Shown: in pieces, positions 16,928 through 25,070 of the stretch | How the letters are laid out: every line of letters begins with the position of its first letter | Numbering within the stretch: position 1 is the first letter of the stretch | Assembly: GCA_963663365.2 (NCBI GenBank) | Contig: CAXXIH010000004.1 | Coordinates: 1,178,001-1,242,000, forward strand | Length of the DNA stretch: 64,000 nt | DNA from: G963663365 sp963663365 | Lineage (GTDB): Bacteria; Hinthialibacterota; Hinthialibacteria; Hinthialibacterales; G963663365 | Reading direction: 5' to 3' | Position numbers and translations under genes: made by a program | The notes under the pieces: generated by a model | The model's database searches: none | What the model was told of the DNA's origin: nothing | The model's input: only the letters and a program-made list of their open reading frames with translations

Positions 16928-18409
16928 ATGCCTGGTATTCCATGGAAGCCGATTGAAGATCTTCCCTGTAACTGGCAAACGCTGGGACTTTCGGAAATCC
17001 GAAGCCTGGCCGAGATTTGGGCAGAGCAAAGGGATCGACTATCCGAGTCCAAAGAGCTGAAAGAATTCAATCAGCGTTTGCAACGGGAATGGGCGATTGA
17101 AACCGGGATACTCGAACATCTTTATACACTCGACCGGGGCACAACTCAGTTGCTTATCAAAGAGGGATTGCGGGCCGATCTGATTGCGCATGGGGATACC
17201 GACCTTCCGGCCGAACGTGTTGTTGACATTTTGAAGGACCAGTATGAAGCGTTGGACTTTGTCCTGGATTTCATCGCACGGCAACGACCGTTGTCGGTGT
17301 CCTATATTAAAGAACTGCATTCGTTGCTTACCCGCCATCAAGAGTCTGTCTTGGGAATTAATGGTATGGGAAGAACAGTCGAAGCATCTTTGCTTCGCGG
17401 AGAATGGAAGAAGCTTCCCAATAATCCTACTCGCAGTAACGGCGCGGTTCATGAGTATTGCCCACCGGAGCAGACTTCCTCGGAGATAGACCGACTTATC
17501 GAGTTGCATTTGGAGCATGAGCAGAAAGGCGTTTATCCGGAAGTCGAATCCGCCTGGCTGCATCATCGTTTTACGCAGATCCATCCCTTTCAAGACGGCA
17601 ATGGGCGGGTGGCCCGGGCATTGGCTTCTCTGATCTTATTGCGTGCCGGGTGGTTTCCCTTGGTGGTGCATCGCGACCAGCGGGTGGAATATCTCGACGC
17701 GTTGGAAGATGCGGATCGCGGCAATTTGAGCAGCCTTATCGGATTGTTCGGAAAAATTCAGAAGAAGGCGTTTAATGACGCACTAAAAGCCTCTGAAGAA
17801 ACGGCAAAAGAGTCCCGCTACCGGGACGTGATCCGGGCGGCAGGTGAACGTTTACGTGACAGAGAAAAAGAAATTAATCCGGCGTGGAAGAATGTGTTTG
17901 CGATATCGAAGAAGCTAGAAGAATACACGCAGGCTTCTTTGAAAAGTGTGTCTGAACTGGTTGAAAAGGAAATTCAACCACTCAAGCAAGGCAGTTATTC
18001 GCAAGTTCATTACGCAGAGCATGAAGATCTGCACAAGCCTTATGCCAATGAAACTCTGCAGATAGCCGCTCATCTTGAACATACTGCAAATGTTAGAACA
18101 TATTCGTCTGCAATTAAGTTGAATATCTATACCAAGTCGAATAATTATGCAGAAGGAGAAGCCGATATTGTGATCGCCTTCTATTGCTATGGAGTTCATT
18201 TTATTGGGATCATGGCGGCGTCCTCGTTTTTGCAGCATACGGATTATTCATCCGACGGTTCTTATACTGTTGTCGGACCGAAGGTTCTTTGCAGGGAACC
18301 GTTTCAGTTCGGGTACAACGAGGAGGAGGGGGCGGTGCTGAAGCGGTTTGAGCCCTGGCTGGATGAGGTCATCTTGTCCGGGCTCGATGAATGGCGCAGG
18401 CGCTTGTAG
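16928..18409 (+). CDS. Fic domain protein (probable AMP transferase)
   Basis: A 493-residue Fic-family protein. The active-site motif HPFQDGNGRVAR spans residues 219-230 and is complete (His, Asp, GNGR, Arg), so the protein should be able to transfer AMP or a similar group to a hydroxyl of a target protein. The N-terminal inhibitory helix pattern [S/T]xxxE[G/N] appears as T59-G-I-L-E63-H64: the inhibitory Glu is kept but Gly/Asn is replaced by His. The C-terminal half (about 290-493) is a long helical region followed by a beta-rich domain that I do not recognise; it may define the target. No antitoxin-like gene is adjacent, so a toxin-antitoxin role is not supported. ATG start. Confidence 0.88.
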   Translation: MPGIPWKPIEDLPCNWQTLGLSEIRSLAEIWAEQRDRLSESKELKEFNQRLQREWAIETGILEHLYTLDRGTTQLLIKEGLRADLIAHGDTDLPAERVVDILKDQYEALDFVLDFIARQRPLSVSYIKELHSLLTRHQESVLGINGMGRTVEASLLRGEWKKLPNNPTRSNGAVHEYCPPEQTSSEIDRLIELHLEHEQKGVYPEVESAWLHHRFTQIHPFQDGNGRVARALASLILLRAGWFPLVVHRDQRVEYLDALEDADRGNLSSLIGLFGKIQKKAFNDALKASEETAKESRYRDVIRAAGERLRDREKEINPAWKNVFAISKKLEEYTQASLKSVSELVEKEIQPLKQGSYSQVHYAEHEDLHKPYANETLQIAAHLEHTANVRTYSSAIKLNIYTKSNNYAEGEADIVIAFYCYGVHFIGIMAASSFLQHTDYSSDGSYTVVGPKVLCREPFQFGYNEEEGAVLKRFEPWLDEVILSGLDEWRRRL

Positions 18410-18630
18410 GTTCTCATTGTCCTGTGTGTCATCCCCTTTGTAATTAATCTGTCCAGAACGGTAGTCCGTCGATTTTCGGAATCGGTCAATTGTGATACGT
18501 TAGGACAACAGCGTTTGGGGTGTTTTTTCATAAGAGAAGCTGCGTATATTCAACCAGCTGAGTTTCGGATCATTGTGTCCGAGATGGGAATGTTGCCATC
18601 ACTGGGGGTGACCATGAGGGCCGTCCGTGT

Positions 18631-18653
18631 GGTATGAATTCTGTATTCATACC
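18631..18653. repeat. Inverted repeat upstream of mdh
   Basis: Perfect 9-bp arms GGTATGAAT (18631-18639) and ATTCATACC (18645-18653) around TCTGT, centred about 60 bp before the mdh start. There is no T-run, so an operator or a leader hairpin is more likely than a terminator. Confidence 0.55.
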
Positions 18654-18700
18654 TATGGGCCGGATATTTGGTGAGTGAACCAAAGTGGAGGAATAAGCAA

Positions 18701-19630
18701 ATGCGACATAAAGTAACGGTTGTGGGAGCGGGCAATGTTGGGGCGACTTGTGCGCTCTACATCGCCCAACAAGAACTGGCGGATGTTGTGCTGATCGATA
18801 TCCTCGAAGGTGTGCCGCAAGGCAAAGCCCTGGATATAACCCAAACCGGGCCCATTCAAGGTTTTGATAGTGTAGTCACAGGGACAAATGACTATGCGGA
18901 TACCAAAGATTCAGATGTGGTTGTAATTACCGCCGGTTTGGCGCGTAAACCGGGTATGGATCGTTTGGATTTGCTGAAGAAGAACGCTGATATTGTAGCA
19001 AACATTACAACCGAAACCGTGAAATACAGCCCAAATGCGATTTTCATCATGGTAACCAATCCGATTGATGTGATGGTTTATCATTGCTGGAAGCTATCCG
19101 GACTCTCTCATGAGCGTGTTGTGGGTCAAGCCGGAATTTTGGATACGGCGCGCTACTCGGCGTTTATCGCGATGGAATTGGGTGTCTCGCCTAAAAACGT
19201 TAACGCCATGATTTTGGGCGGCCACGGTGACAGCATGGTTCCTGTGCCGGACTATTCGACGGTTTCAGGCATCCCGATTACAAAGTTGATTGCTGACGAC
19301 CGGATTAAGGCGATCAGCGACCGGGCCCGTGTGGGCGGCGGAGAAATCGTCAAGCTGCTTGGGACCGGAAGCGCCTATTATGCACCGGCGGCGGCTTCGG
19401 TGCGTATGGTTGAGGCGGTCTTACACGATTCGGGTATGGTTTTGCCCTGCTCCTGTTACCTGACCGGTCAGTATGGAATCAACGATCTATATGTCGGAGT
19501 TCCCTGCAAACTAGGCCGTAATGGCGTTCGCGAAGTTGTTGAGGTGGATCTCAATCCTGTGGATCGTGAATCGATTCTGAATTCAGCCAAGATCTATCGC
19601 CAAAGCATCGACGAACTGTACGGATCATAA
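18701..19630 (+). CDS. mdh: Malate dehydrogenase (LDH-like, NAD+)
   Basis: A 309-residue enzyme of the LDH-like malate dehydrogenase group, which interconverts malate and oxaloacetate. It has the NAD-binding GAGNVGAT, an aspartate at the end of beta-2 (VLIDI, NAD preference), the substrate loop ARKPGMDR with the arginine that selects malate over lactate, and the catalytic histidine in GGHGDSMVP. The start is ATG 18701 with GGAGGAA 10 bases upstream; an in-frame GTG at 18668 lies before that site. It heads a probable operon with a metallo-beta-lactamase-fold gene (47-bp gap) and the PII gene (39-bp gap). Confidence 0.95.
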   Translation: MRHKVTVVGAGNVGATCALYIAQQELADVVLIDILEGVPQGKALDITQTGPIQGFDSVVTGTNDYADTKDSDVVVITAGLARKPGMDRLDLLKKNADIVANITTETVKYSPNAIFIMVTNPIDVMVYHCWKLSGLSHERVVGQAGILDTARYSAFIAMELGVSPKNVNAMILGGHGDSMVPVPDYSTVSGIPITKLIADDRIKAISDRARVGGGEIVKLLGTGSAYYAPAAASVRMVEAVLHDSGMVLPCSCYLTGQYGINDLYVGVPCKLGRNGVREVVEVDLNPVDRESILNSAKIYRQSIDELYGS

Positions 19631-19677
19631 GGCCGCGGACCGTTGCATAACCATCGTGCGGGCATCAGGATAGCCCT

Positions 19678-20331
19678 ATGCGTCTTACGTATATGGGACA
19701 TAGCTCGTTTATGCTGACAACAAGTGACGGTGTCCGGCTCTTGACGGATCCTTATCGGCCCGGCTCCTATCAAGGTGCGATTCGTTACGCTCCGATTCTT
19801 GAGGATGTGGATGTCGTTTCGATTAGTCATGATCATGAAGATCATAACAACGTGGAGTCGTTGCTTTCCCGCCCGTTGGTTGTCACAACCTCCTGCCAAG
19901 CCAAGGGGATTCGTTTTCGCGCGTTTTCTTCATGGCATGATGCTGAACAAGGTGCAACTCGAGGACCGAACCGCATTTTCAGCATTCAAGCCGATGATAT
20001 CGCTATCGTGCACTGTGGCGATTTAGGCCACGGTTTAGATGATACGGCAATTCATGATTTGGGAGCTATCGACATTTTGCTTATTCCTGTCGGGGGACGA
20101 TTTACCATAGGACCGGAAGAAGCGAACGATATCATTGCCCGTGTGAATCCCGGCGTTGCTATTCCGATGCACTACAAGACAGAGCATTGCCGTATGCCGA
20201 TTTTGGAATTGCAGGATTTTGCCGAACAGTGTCCGAAATTACGCCGTTTGCCTGATTCAAGTATCGATTTTTTCGCCGGGCAGTTTCCTTCTGTCCCCGA
20301 AATCGTGAGTCTTGAGCCGACGGGAAGCTAG
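19678..20331 (+). CDS. Metallo-beta-lactamase-fold hydrolase (UlaG/UPF0173-like)
   Basis: A 217-residue protein with the metal-binding motif SHDHEDHNN (HxHxDH), further probable ligands in VHCGDLGH and a late IPMHYKTEH histidine, in the arrangement of UPF0173/UlaG-like members of the metallo-beta-lactamase superfamily. These are usually dinuclear metal hydrolases; the substrate of this subgroup is generally unknown. Opening motif MGHSSFML (GHSSF) is also characteristic. Cytoplasmic, no signal peptide. In line with mdh and glnB. Confidence 0.85.
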   Translation: MRLTYMGHSSFMLTTSDGVRLLTDPYRPGSYQGAIRYAPILEDVDVVSISHDHEDHNNVESLLSRPLVVTTSCQAKGIRFRAFSSWHDAEQGATRGPNRIFSIQADDIAIVHCGDLGHGLDDTAIHDLGAIDILLIPVGGRFTIGPEEANDIIARVNPGVAIPMHYKTEHCRMPILELQDFAEQCPKLRRLPDSSIDFFAGQFPSVPEIVSLEPTGS

Positions 20332-20370
20332 ATAGAAAATTCCATACCTTATAATGGTTATCGAGCGGAT

Positions 20371-20712
20371 ATGAAAAAAGTCGAAGCGATTATTAAACCG
20401 TTTAAGTTGGATGATGTCAGAGATTCTCTGTCCGAACTGGGATTGACAGGTATGACGATTCTGGAATGCCGGGGATTCGGACGCCAGAAGGGGCACAAAG
20501 AGCTGTTTCGGGGCAGCGAGTATGTGGTTGATCTCTTGCCCAAAATCAAGGTCGAAGTTGTTGTCGATGACGATATGGTTTTGCCTGTTGTCGAGGCAAT
20601 TACACAAGCCTCCCGCACCGGTAACATTGGGGATGGGAAAATTTTTGTGTCGGAAATGATCGAATCGTATCGAATCCGAACAGGCGAATCCGGCGGTGAT
20701 GCGTTACGTTGA
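20371..20712 (+). CDS. glnB: Nitrogen regulatory protein PII
   Basis: A 113-residue PII signal protein. It begins MKKVEAIIKPFKLDDV; the T-loop contains RGSEYVVDLLPK with Tyr51, the residue uridylylated in proteobacteria; the B-loop is ASRTGNIGDGKIFV. PII trimers sense 2-oxoglutarate and ATP/ADP and act on glutamine synthetase, ammonium channels or carbon enzymes. No amtB or glnA is adjacent. The grouping with mdh, and with icd (2-oxoglutarate producer) nearby, is suggestive of carbon/nitrogen balance but may be chance. Confidence 0.96.
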   Translation: MKKVEAIIKPFKLDDVRDSLSELGLTGMTILECRGFGRQKGHKELFRGSEYVVDLLPKIKVEVVVDDDMVLPVVEAITQASRTGNIGDGKIFVSEMIESYRIRTGESGGDALR

Positions 20713-20744
20713 GTTGCCTTTTATAACAAGCGGGAGTGCGAGGC

Positions 20745-21173
20745 TCAATCGTCGATGTCGGTAAACATATCGGGATCTACATCCCTGTTTCCGGGACGAT
20801 TTCCGAGGACGTCATCCTCGTCGTCATCCTCGTCCTCATCGTTTTCATCTTCAGTATTATCCGGATCGTCTAAATCTTGTGCCCTTGCTTCCGCGTTCTG
20901 CTTGCGGGTGGCGGCCATTTGCGCGGCCTGTTCACGGCGTTTACGCAGACGCGGAGGTAGCTCATCTTCGCGAATTAACAATGGGCATTCACTACATTCC
21001 TCCAACGGCAATGGTTCACCGGGAGTACAATGAACGAGGCCATTGTCATTAAGAGGCACAAGCTCCGGGCAATAGCAGAGTTTTTGCACTCTTAACTGAC
21101 GTTTAAGGAATTGATCGGTCTCGTTTTCGGTCATAATGTTATTCATATCAGGTTCTTTCAACATTGTCAGCAT
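20745..21173 (-). CDS. Hypothetical Cys-containing protein with acidic tail
   Basis: A protein of up to 142 residues that I do not recognise. Cysteines C33, C35, C49, C60 and C63 (CYC...C...CSEC) could bind zinc. Next comes a basic helical part (RLRKRREQAAQMAATRKQ), and then a very acidic low-complexity tail dominated by Asp and Glu. There are four candidate starts in the first 14 codons; the ATG at 21146 follows a GAAAGAA stretch, while the first ATG gives the coordinates here. It is convergent with glnB and divergent from the small membrane-protein gene, with about 20 bp between the start codons. Confidence 0.55.
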   Translation of the reverse strand: MLTMLKEPDMNNIMTENETDQFLKRQLRVQKLCYCPELVPLNDNGLVHCTPGEPLPLEECSECPLLIREDELPPRLRKRREQAAQMAATRKQNAEARAQDLDDPDNTEDENDEDEDDDEDDVLGNRPGNRDVDPDMFTDIDD

Positions 21174-21194
21174 GGCCCTGGCATAAGAGCAAAC

Positions 21195-21476
21195 ATGATG
21201 ACTTTACAGTCTTGGCTTTACTTGGGAACTGGCATTGCGGCGATCACGGCTTGGATTCTGCTCCAAAGGCCATTTGGCCGTGGCAGCCGTTATGTTGTAC
21301 TGATTCTATTATTCTATACCGCCGTATGGGCGGTGTTAGGCCAACGCTGGGGTTATACCAACCCTTGGGTATTTGGCCTAGCCTTGTTCGGGGGCATCGC
21401 CGACCTGGCTGTGCTGCCGTGGTGGCTCAAACATGTAGATCGCGATGACGGTGAAGACGATTTTCAGAATGACTAG
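21195..21476 (+). CDS. Small hypothetical membrane protein
   Basis: A 93-residue protein with three predicted membrane helices (around residues 5-20, 28-45 and 54-75) and an acidic C-terminal tail (HVDRDDGEDDFQND). Two adjacent ATG codons (21195, 21198) follow a weak AAGAG. It is divergent from the Cys-containing acidic protein; an upstream in-frame TTG would make the two genes overlap, so the short form is preferred. No family recognised. Confidence 0.5.
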   Translation: MMTLQSWLYLGTGIAAITAWILLQRPFGRGSRYVVLILLFYTAVWAVLGQRWGYTNPWVFGLALFGGIADLAVLPWWLKHVDRDDGEDDFQND

Positions 21477-21531
21477 AAGTCAATTCTTCGAGGATTGTTA
21501 TTCTTCGACAAATCGTTTTGTTTTGAGGTTT

Positions 21532-21870
21532 TTATAGAGTTTTTGGGGCTTTCGAGAGGTTCTCGATATCCAATCTCATAACGGCTCGTATGTTTTTGAG
21601 CGCTGTAAGGAGCTCTTTGGGATCGAGTTCACGGATGAGTTCACGTGTATGAGCATCCCGGATTTGGATAGAGGTATTACCGTTTGGGGCCATGACTTCG
21701 AACAAATACTGCTGTGCGATCTCTTTTTTGCTTGATGACAAGTTTTGAAGAGCGGTTTCCAGTTCGGCGTGAAATCGAGGATTCGCCGAAGTTTTCCCTG
21801 TCGCTGTGGACCGGGCTGTTGAGGTGGTTTGTACGGAGTTTTGAGTTGGGAAGAGTTCGATAACAGCCAT
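21532..21870 (-). CDS. flaG: FlaG-like flagellar protein
   Basis: A 112-residue protein whose C-terminal half (YLFEVMAPNGNTSIQIRD, then TRELIRELDPKELLTAL) follows the FlaG pattern: a short beta-hairpin, then the T-x-E-x-I-R-x-(I/L)-(D/P)-P-x-E segment. The N-terminal part is polar and low in conservation. FlaG genes usually lie beside flagellin and influence filament length. Here it is 160 bases downstream of flagellin on the same strand, with a long perfect palindrome in the gap. The call depends on motif plus context. Confidence 0.75.
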   Translation of the reverse strand: MAVIELFPTQNSVQTTSTARSTATGKTSANPRFHAELETALQNLSSSKKEIAQQYLFEVMAPNGNTSIQIRDAHTRELIRELDPKELLTALKNIRAVMRLDIENLSKAPKTL

Positions 21871-21964
21871 GGCAGCACACTCGATCTAGTAGAAAAAGAA
21901 TTCAGGATACTGTTTGACCCTCAACAACATTGTGTTCACCCGCTTCTCATAGAGGTTTTTAGCA

Positions 21965-21995
21965 GGATGGCGGTGGACACTGTCCACCGCCATCC
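21965..21995. repeat. Perfect palindrome between flagellin and flaG
   Basis: Arms of 15 bases (21965-21979 and 21981-21995) around one central base; as RNA it would form a long hairpin with a small loop about 35 nt after the flagellin stop. On the minus strand it is not followed by a U-run, so it may protect the abundant flagellin mRNA 3' end or reduce read-through into flaG rather than act as an intrinsic terminator. Confidence 0.7.
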
Positions 21996-22030
21996 GGGAC
22001 ATTCGTATGAATCTCAGTATGAATCCTGCG

Positions 22031-24496
22031 TTATCCCAACAGGGCCAAGAGGCTCTGTGTCTGGAAGTTCGCTTGTGCAAGGACGGAAATACCGGCCTGC
22101 AGCTGGACTTGTCTGAGTGTGAATTCGGTAGTTTCAGAAGCGATGTCCGCATCCATGATTCGAGACTCGGAAGCGGTCAGGTTTTCTGCTGTAACACTAA
22201 GGTTCGCGACGGTCGAATCAAGCCTATTAGTTGCCGCACCAAGTAGAGACCGTGTGCGATTCACCTGATCCAGGGCCTCGTCGATGATTGCGAGCGCTTC
22301 ATTAGCACCATCAAGAGTGGTGATATCGATATCAGCGACGGTACGGCCCGAGCCTTCTCCGAATCCAAGCGAATCCGCTCGTAAATCACCGAGGCTGACG
22401 CGGAAATTCTGATCCGCAAACGCGCCAACTTGGAAGTTGAGCTGTTCGTTTGTGGTTTCTAAGATTACCGTTGTGCCGGTATCATTTGTGCCACTGGCCT
22501 TGGTCACATCGATGATGTTGTCGAAATCAACGGTAAGGATTTGTGCAACGCCGGATTGTCCCGCGGTGTTGGAGACAAATGTGACGTCTTGATCACCGTT
22601 CTGGAATGTAATTCCAACTCCACCATTCAGCTGTCCGACATAAGTCGAAGCTTTGGTTACAAGCGTATCCGTGCCGGCGGTCAAACCGCGCCCAAGCCGG
22701 AAAGTGGCTTGCGGTGTAGGAACACCCTCAACGGAGGTTTCTTCGCCATACAAAGTGACAATTTCTCCGGCATTCACACGAACCGACTCGCCGCCATTAA
22801 TGCGTACCGTGGCCTGTTCCTGGAAACCTTCTTGCTGGAGCGTGGCGTTATCACTAATGGTTGTACTGGATTGGCCTGAAGGCAGGCCGTTTGTCGAAGC
22901 CAGGTTAAAGACCAATGTAAATGTGAGTTCGGAACCGTTACGTGCCTGCTCGTCGATAACTTTTATTGTTCCATCGCTGGCAAACGTGGCTACCGCACCA
23001 TTGAATGTACCCTGAACTCCATTGGAGTAGAGGCGGTTATTCAACTCTCTGATTAGACCGGAGATACTGGCGACTTCGCTGTCATAGGCATCACCTTCAA
23101 CTGTGGTTAGCGAAAATGTGCGGCTGAATGTGGAGCCGTCTTGGTTGGTGCCGATCAAGGTGATCGTGTCGCCGGTGTTGATGCTGGCGTATCCGGTAAA
23201 GACACCGCCTTCGAAACGTCCGTTCACCGCAGCCAAGGATACCAGGTCAGAAGTACGATCAATGATGTTTCCGTTCAAGTCCGTGAAAGCCACTGTGCTT
23301 TTGACAGTGCGTTGCTGTGCAGACTGAACGTCTTCGATCGAAATTGTGAAATCGCCGGTTCCGAATGTGGAGCCCGTGATGGCTGTGGTGCTGTTGCCGA
23401 TCAGACCAGAATCGTTGTTGGCGAAACCGATGACGTCACCGGGATCGATATTAACACGCGAAACTCCAATGGCTTCCGTAACAGTATTCCCGGAATCGAC
23501 AAGACGGAGGCTGATGCTGGCTTGGTTAAAGTTTTGCGCGCCATCTGCCGCTGCAAGGACAATACGTCCATTCGATGCGTAAGCGGAAATATCGAAACCC
23601 GTATCGATGCTGTCACCAAATAGAGTAATTTCCGCCGCGCTGATGGCGGCGTTGATAACCGAGGCCAAAGCCGAAAGCGATTGGCCTGTGGAAACCGTAC
23701 CGGTGAACCGGGTGATTCCATCTGCCAAGACACCTTCGAAAGCGAGGATCAGACCGCCGGCTACAGAAACGTTGTTGAAAGCACCTGCGCTCAGCAAGTC
23801 AGCTCCCGCAGCCGCTGTAGAGCCGATACTAGCTTCAGCCGTAAAAATGCCTGAACTAACAGCGATGTCTTGAGCATCGACGATACCTGTTGCCAGAATC
23901 TGTTGACCGCCTGCCGCGTCACCGCCGACGATACGGGATTCACCTTTTTCCAATTGGCGTACGCTCAAGAAGGCGAGACCATCGCTGAGTGTCGATGCCG
24001 ATGGAGATGGATCGACGTTGATACCGAAATCTTGCTGTCCATCCTTAATCTCGGTGTTGACCGCGAAGTCGCCCCTTAACAAGAAGTTGCCGCCAAACTG
24101 TGTTGTGCTGGCAATACGTGAGACTTCATCGATGGACTGGAAGACTTCGTCCTGTAGTGCGCGGCGAGCCACCACATCGTTCACACCTGTGTTGGCTGCC
24201 TGAATGGCCAGGGTACGAATACGGTTGAGGCGAACAGATGTTTCTTCGAGAGCACCTTCCGCCACGCTGATTAGGTTAATGCCGTCTTGGGCATTTGCGG
24301 TTGCTTGATTAAGACCGTTGACTTGTGAACGCAAACGGGCGGCAACGGTAAGACCGGCCGCGTCATCGCCTGCGCTATTAACACGTAAACCGGAAGACAA
24401 GCGCTCAATAGATTTCTGTAGCTTGTTTCCGGTTTCAAAAACGTTACGCGACGCATTAAGAGCCGCAATATTATTGTTAATCCGAGTAATTGACAT
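22031..24496 (-). CDS. fliC: Flagellin with large variable central region
   Basis: An 821-residue flagellin. Residues 1 to about 145 (INNNIAALNA, SIERLSSGLRVNSAGDDAAGL, LNRIRTLAIQAAN, TQFGGNFLL) and the last 85 (LGAATNRLDSTVANL, SRIMDADIASETTEF, QVQLQAGISVLAQANF, LLALLG) form the conserved D0/D1 helices that polymerise into the filament. The roughly 590 residues between them are beta-rich, Thr/Ser/Gly-rich and predicted to be surface-exposed; typical flagellins of 300-550 residues have a much smaller central part. Strong GGAGGAAG before the ATG. The only other flagellar gene here is flaG; the basal body must be encoded elsewhere. Confidence 0.97.
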   Translation of the reverse strand: MSITRINNNIAALNASRNVFETGNKLQKSIERLSSGLRVNSAGDDAAGLTVAARLRSQVNGLNQATANAQDGINLISVAEGALEETSVRLNRIRTLAIQAANTGVNDVVARRALQDEVFQSIDEVSRIASTTQFGGNFLLRGDFAVNTEIKDGQQDFGINVDPSPSASTLSDGLAFLSVRQLEKGESRIVGGDAAGGQQILATGIVDAQDIAVSSGIFTAEASIGSTAAAGADLLSAGAFNNVSVAGGLILAFEGVLADGITRFTGTVSTGQSLSALASVINAAISAAEITLFGDSIDTGFDISAYASNGRIVLAAADGAQNFNQASISLRLVDSGNTVTEAIGVSRVNIDPGDVIGFANNDSGLIGNSTTAITGSTFGTGDFTISIEDVQSAQQRTVKSTVAFTDLNGNIIDRTSDLVSLAAVNGRFEGGVFTGYASINTGDTITLIGTNQDGSTFSRTFSLTTVEGDAYDSEVASISGLIRELNNRLYSNGVQGTFNGAVATFASDGTIKVIDEQARNGSELTFTLVFNLASTNGLPSGQSSTTISDNATLQQEGFQEQATVRINGGESVRVNAGEIVTLYGEETSVEGVPTPQATFRLGRGLTAGTDTLVTKASTYVGQLNGGVGITFQNGDQDVTFVSNTAGQSGVAQILTVDFDNIIDVTKASGTNDTGTTVILETTNEQLNFQVGAFADQNFRVSLGDLRADSLGFGEGSGRTVADIDITTLDGANEALAIIDEALDQVNRTRSLLGAATNRLDSTVANLSVTAENLTASESRIMDADIASETTEFTLRQVQLQAGISVLAQANFQTQSLLALLG

Positions 24497-25070
24497 CGTT
24501 CTTCCTCCATGATTTGTACAGCGTCACGAATTCCTATTTCGCAACGTATGAATAAGTATTAGTTCTGAGCATAGAACTACATTCAGTTTAGAAACCTGCA
24601 TTTTGCGGTATCCAACCGCTGCAAATCGCTAAACGACGGACCGCGCCGATGCCGGGTGCGCGGACGACAGCAAAACAGAACGAGCAGCTAAAACGTTGTT
24701 GATTGGGGAAGAAGATGGCGGGAGGGCCGCCACTGTCGAAATGCGAGAGGTTTCCGAGGCCTTAACGCGCAGACAGTATTTTTATAATCCCCTGTTTATC
24801 CTTCTCTTTAACCTCCTGTTCCGTCCGTGCTCAGGGACGTGTTTTGAAGTCGAACATGGCCAAGTGGCCCAGTGGGATCCCTAATGCCTAAAGGGCGGAT
24901 TTTCCCGGGATCGTCATATGTATCGGCGTATCCAATAGGCAACTTAAGCTATTTTTGGGTTTTTTTGCCTGATCGACCTGTTTGGAGCTGATTTGGGGGT
25001 GACAGGAGCCGTTTGCCAGGCGTGAAGCCCGCTTGGTTTTGTCGGTCTTGTGCTACATTCCCCCATAATC
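24497..25070. other. 574-bp gene-free region upstream of flagellin and the GT-C gene
   Basis: Divergent intergenic region. It holds the flagellin ribosome-binding site, a sigma-28-like promoter on the minus strand, and T-runs near 24951-24968 without a convincing hairpin. Short open frames exist but have no ribosome-binding site or recognisable composition. The leader of flagellin would be about 415 nt if the promoter given separately is used. Confidence 0.6.
24920..24946 (-). promoter_or_regulatory. Sigma-28 (FliA/SigD)-like promoter
   Basis: On the minus strand: TAAG, 15 bases, GCCGATAC. The consensus is TAAA-N15-GCCGATAT; the -10 match is 7 of 8 with correct spacing. It points toward the flagellin gene, whose start lies about 415 bases downstream of the predicted start site. 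The long leader is unusual and lowers confidence. Confidence 0.5.
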
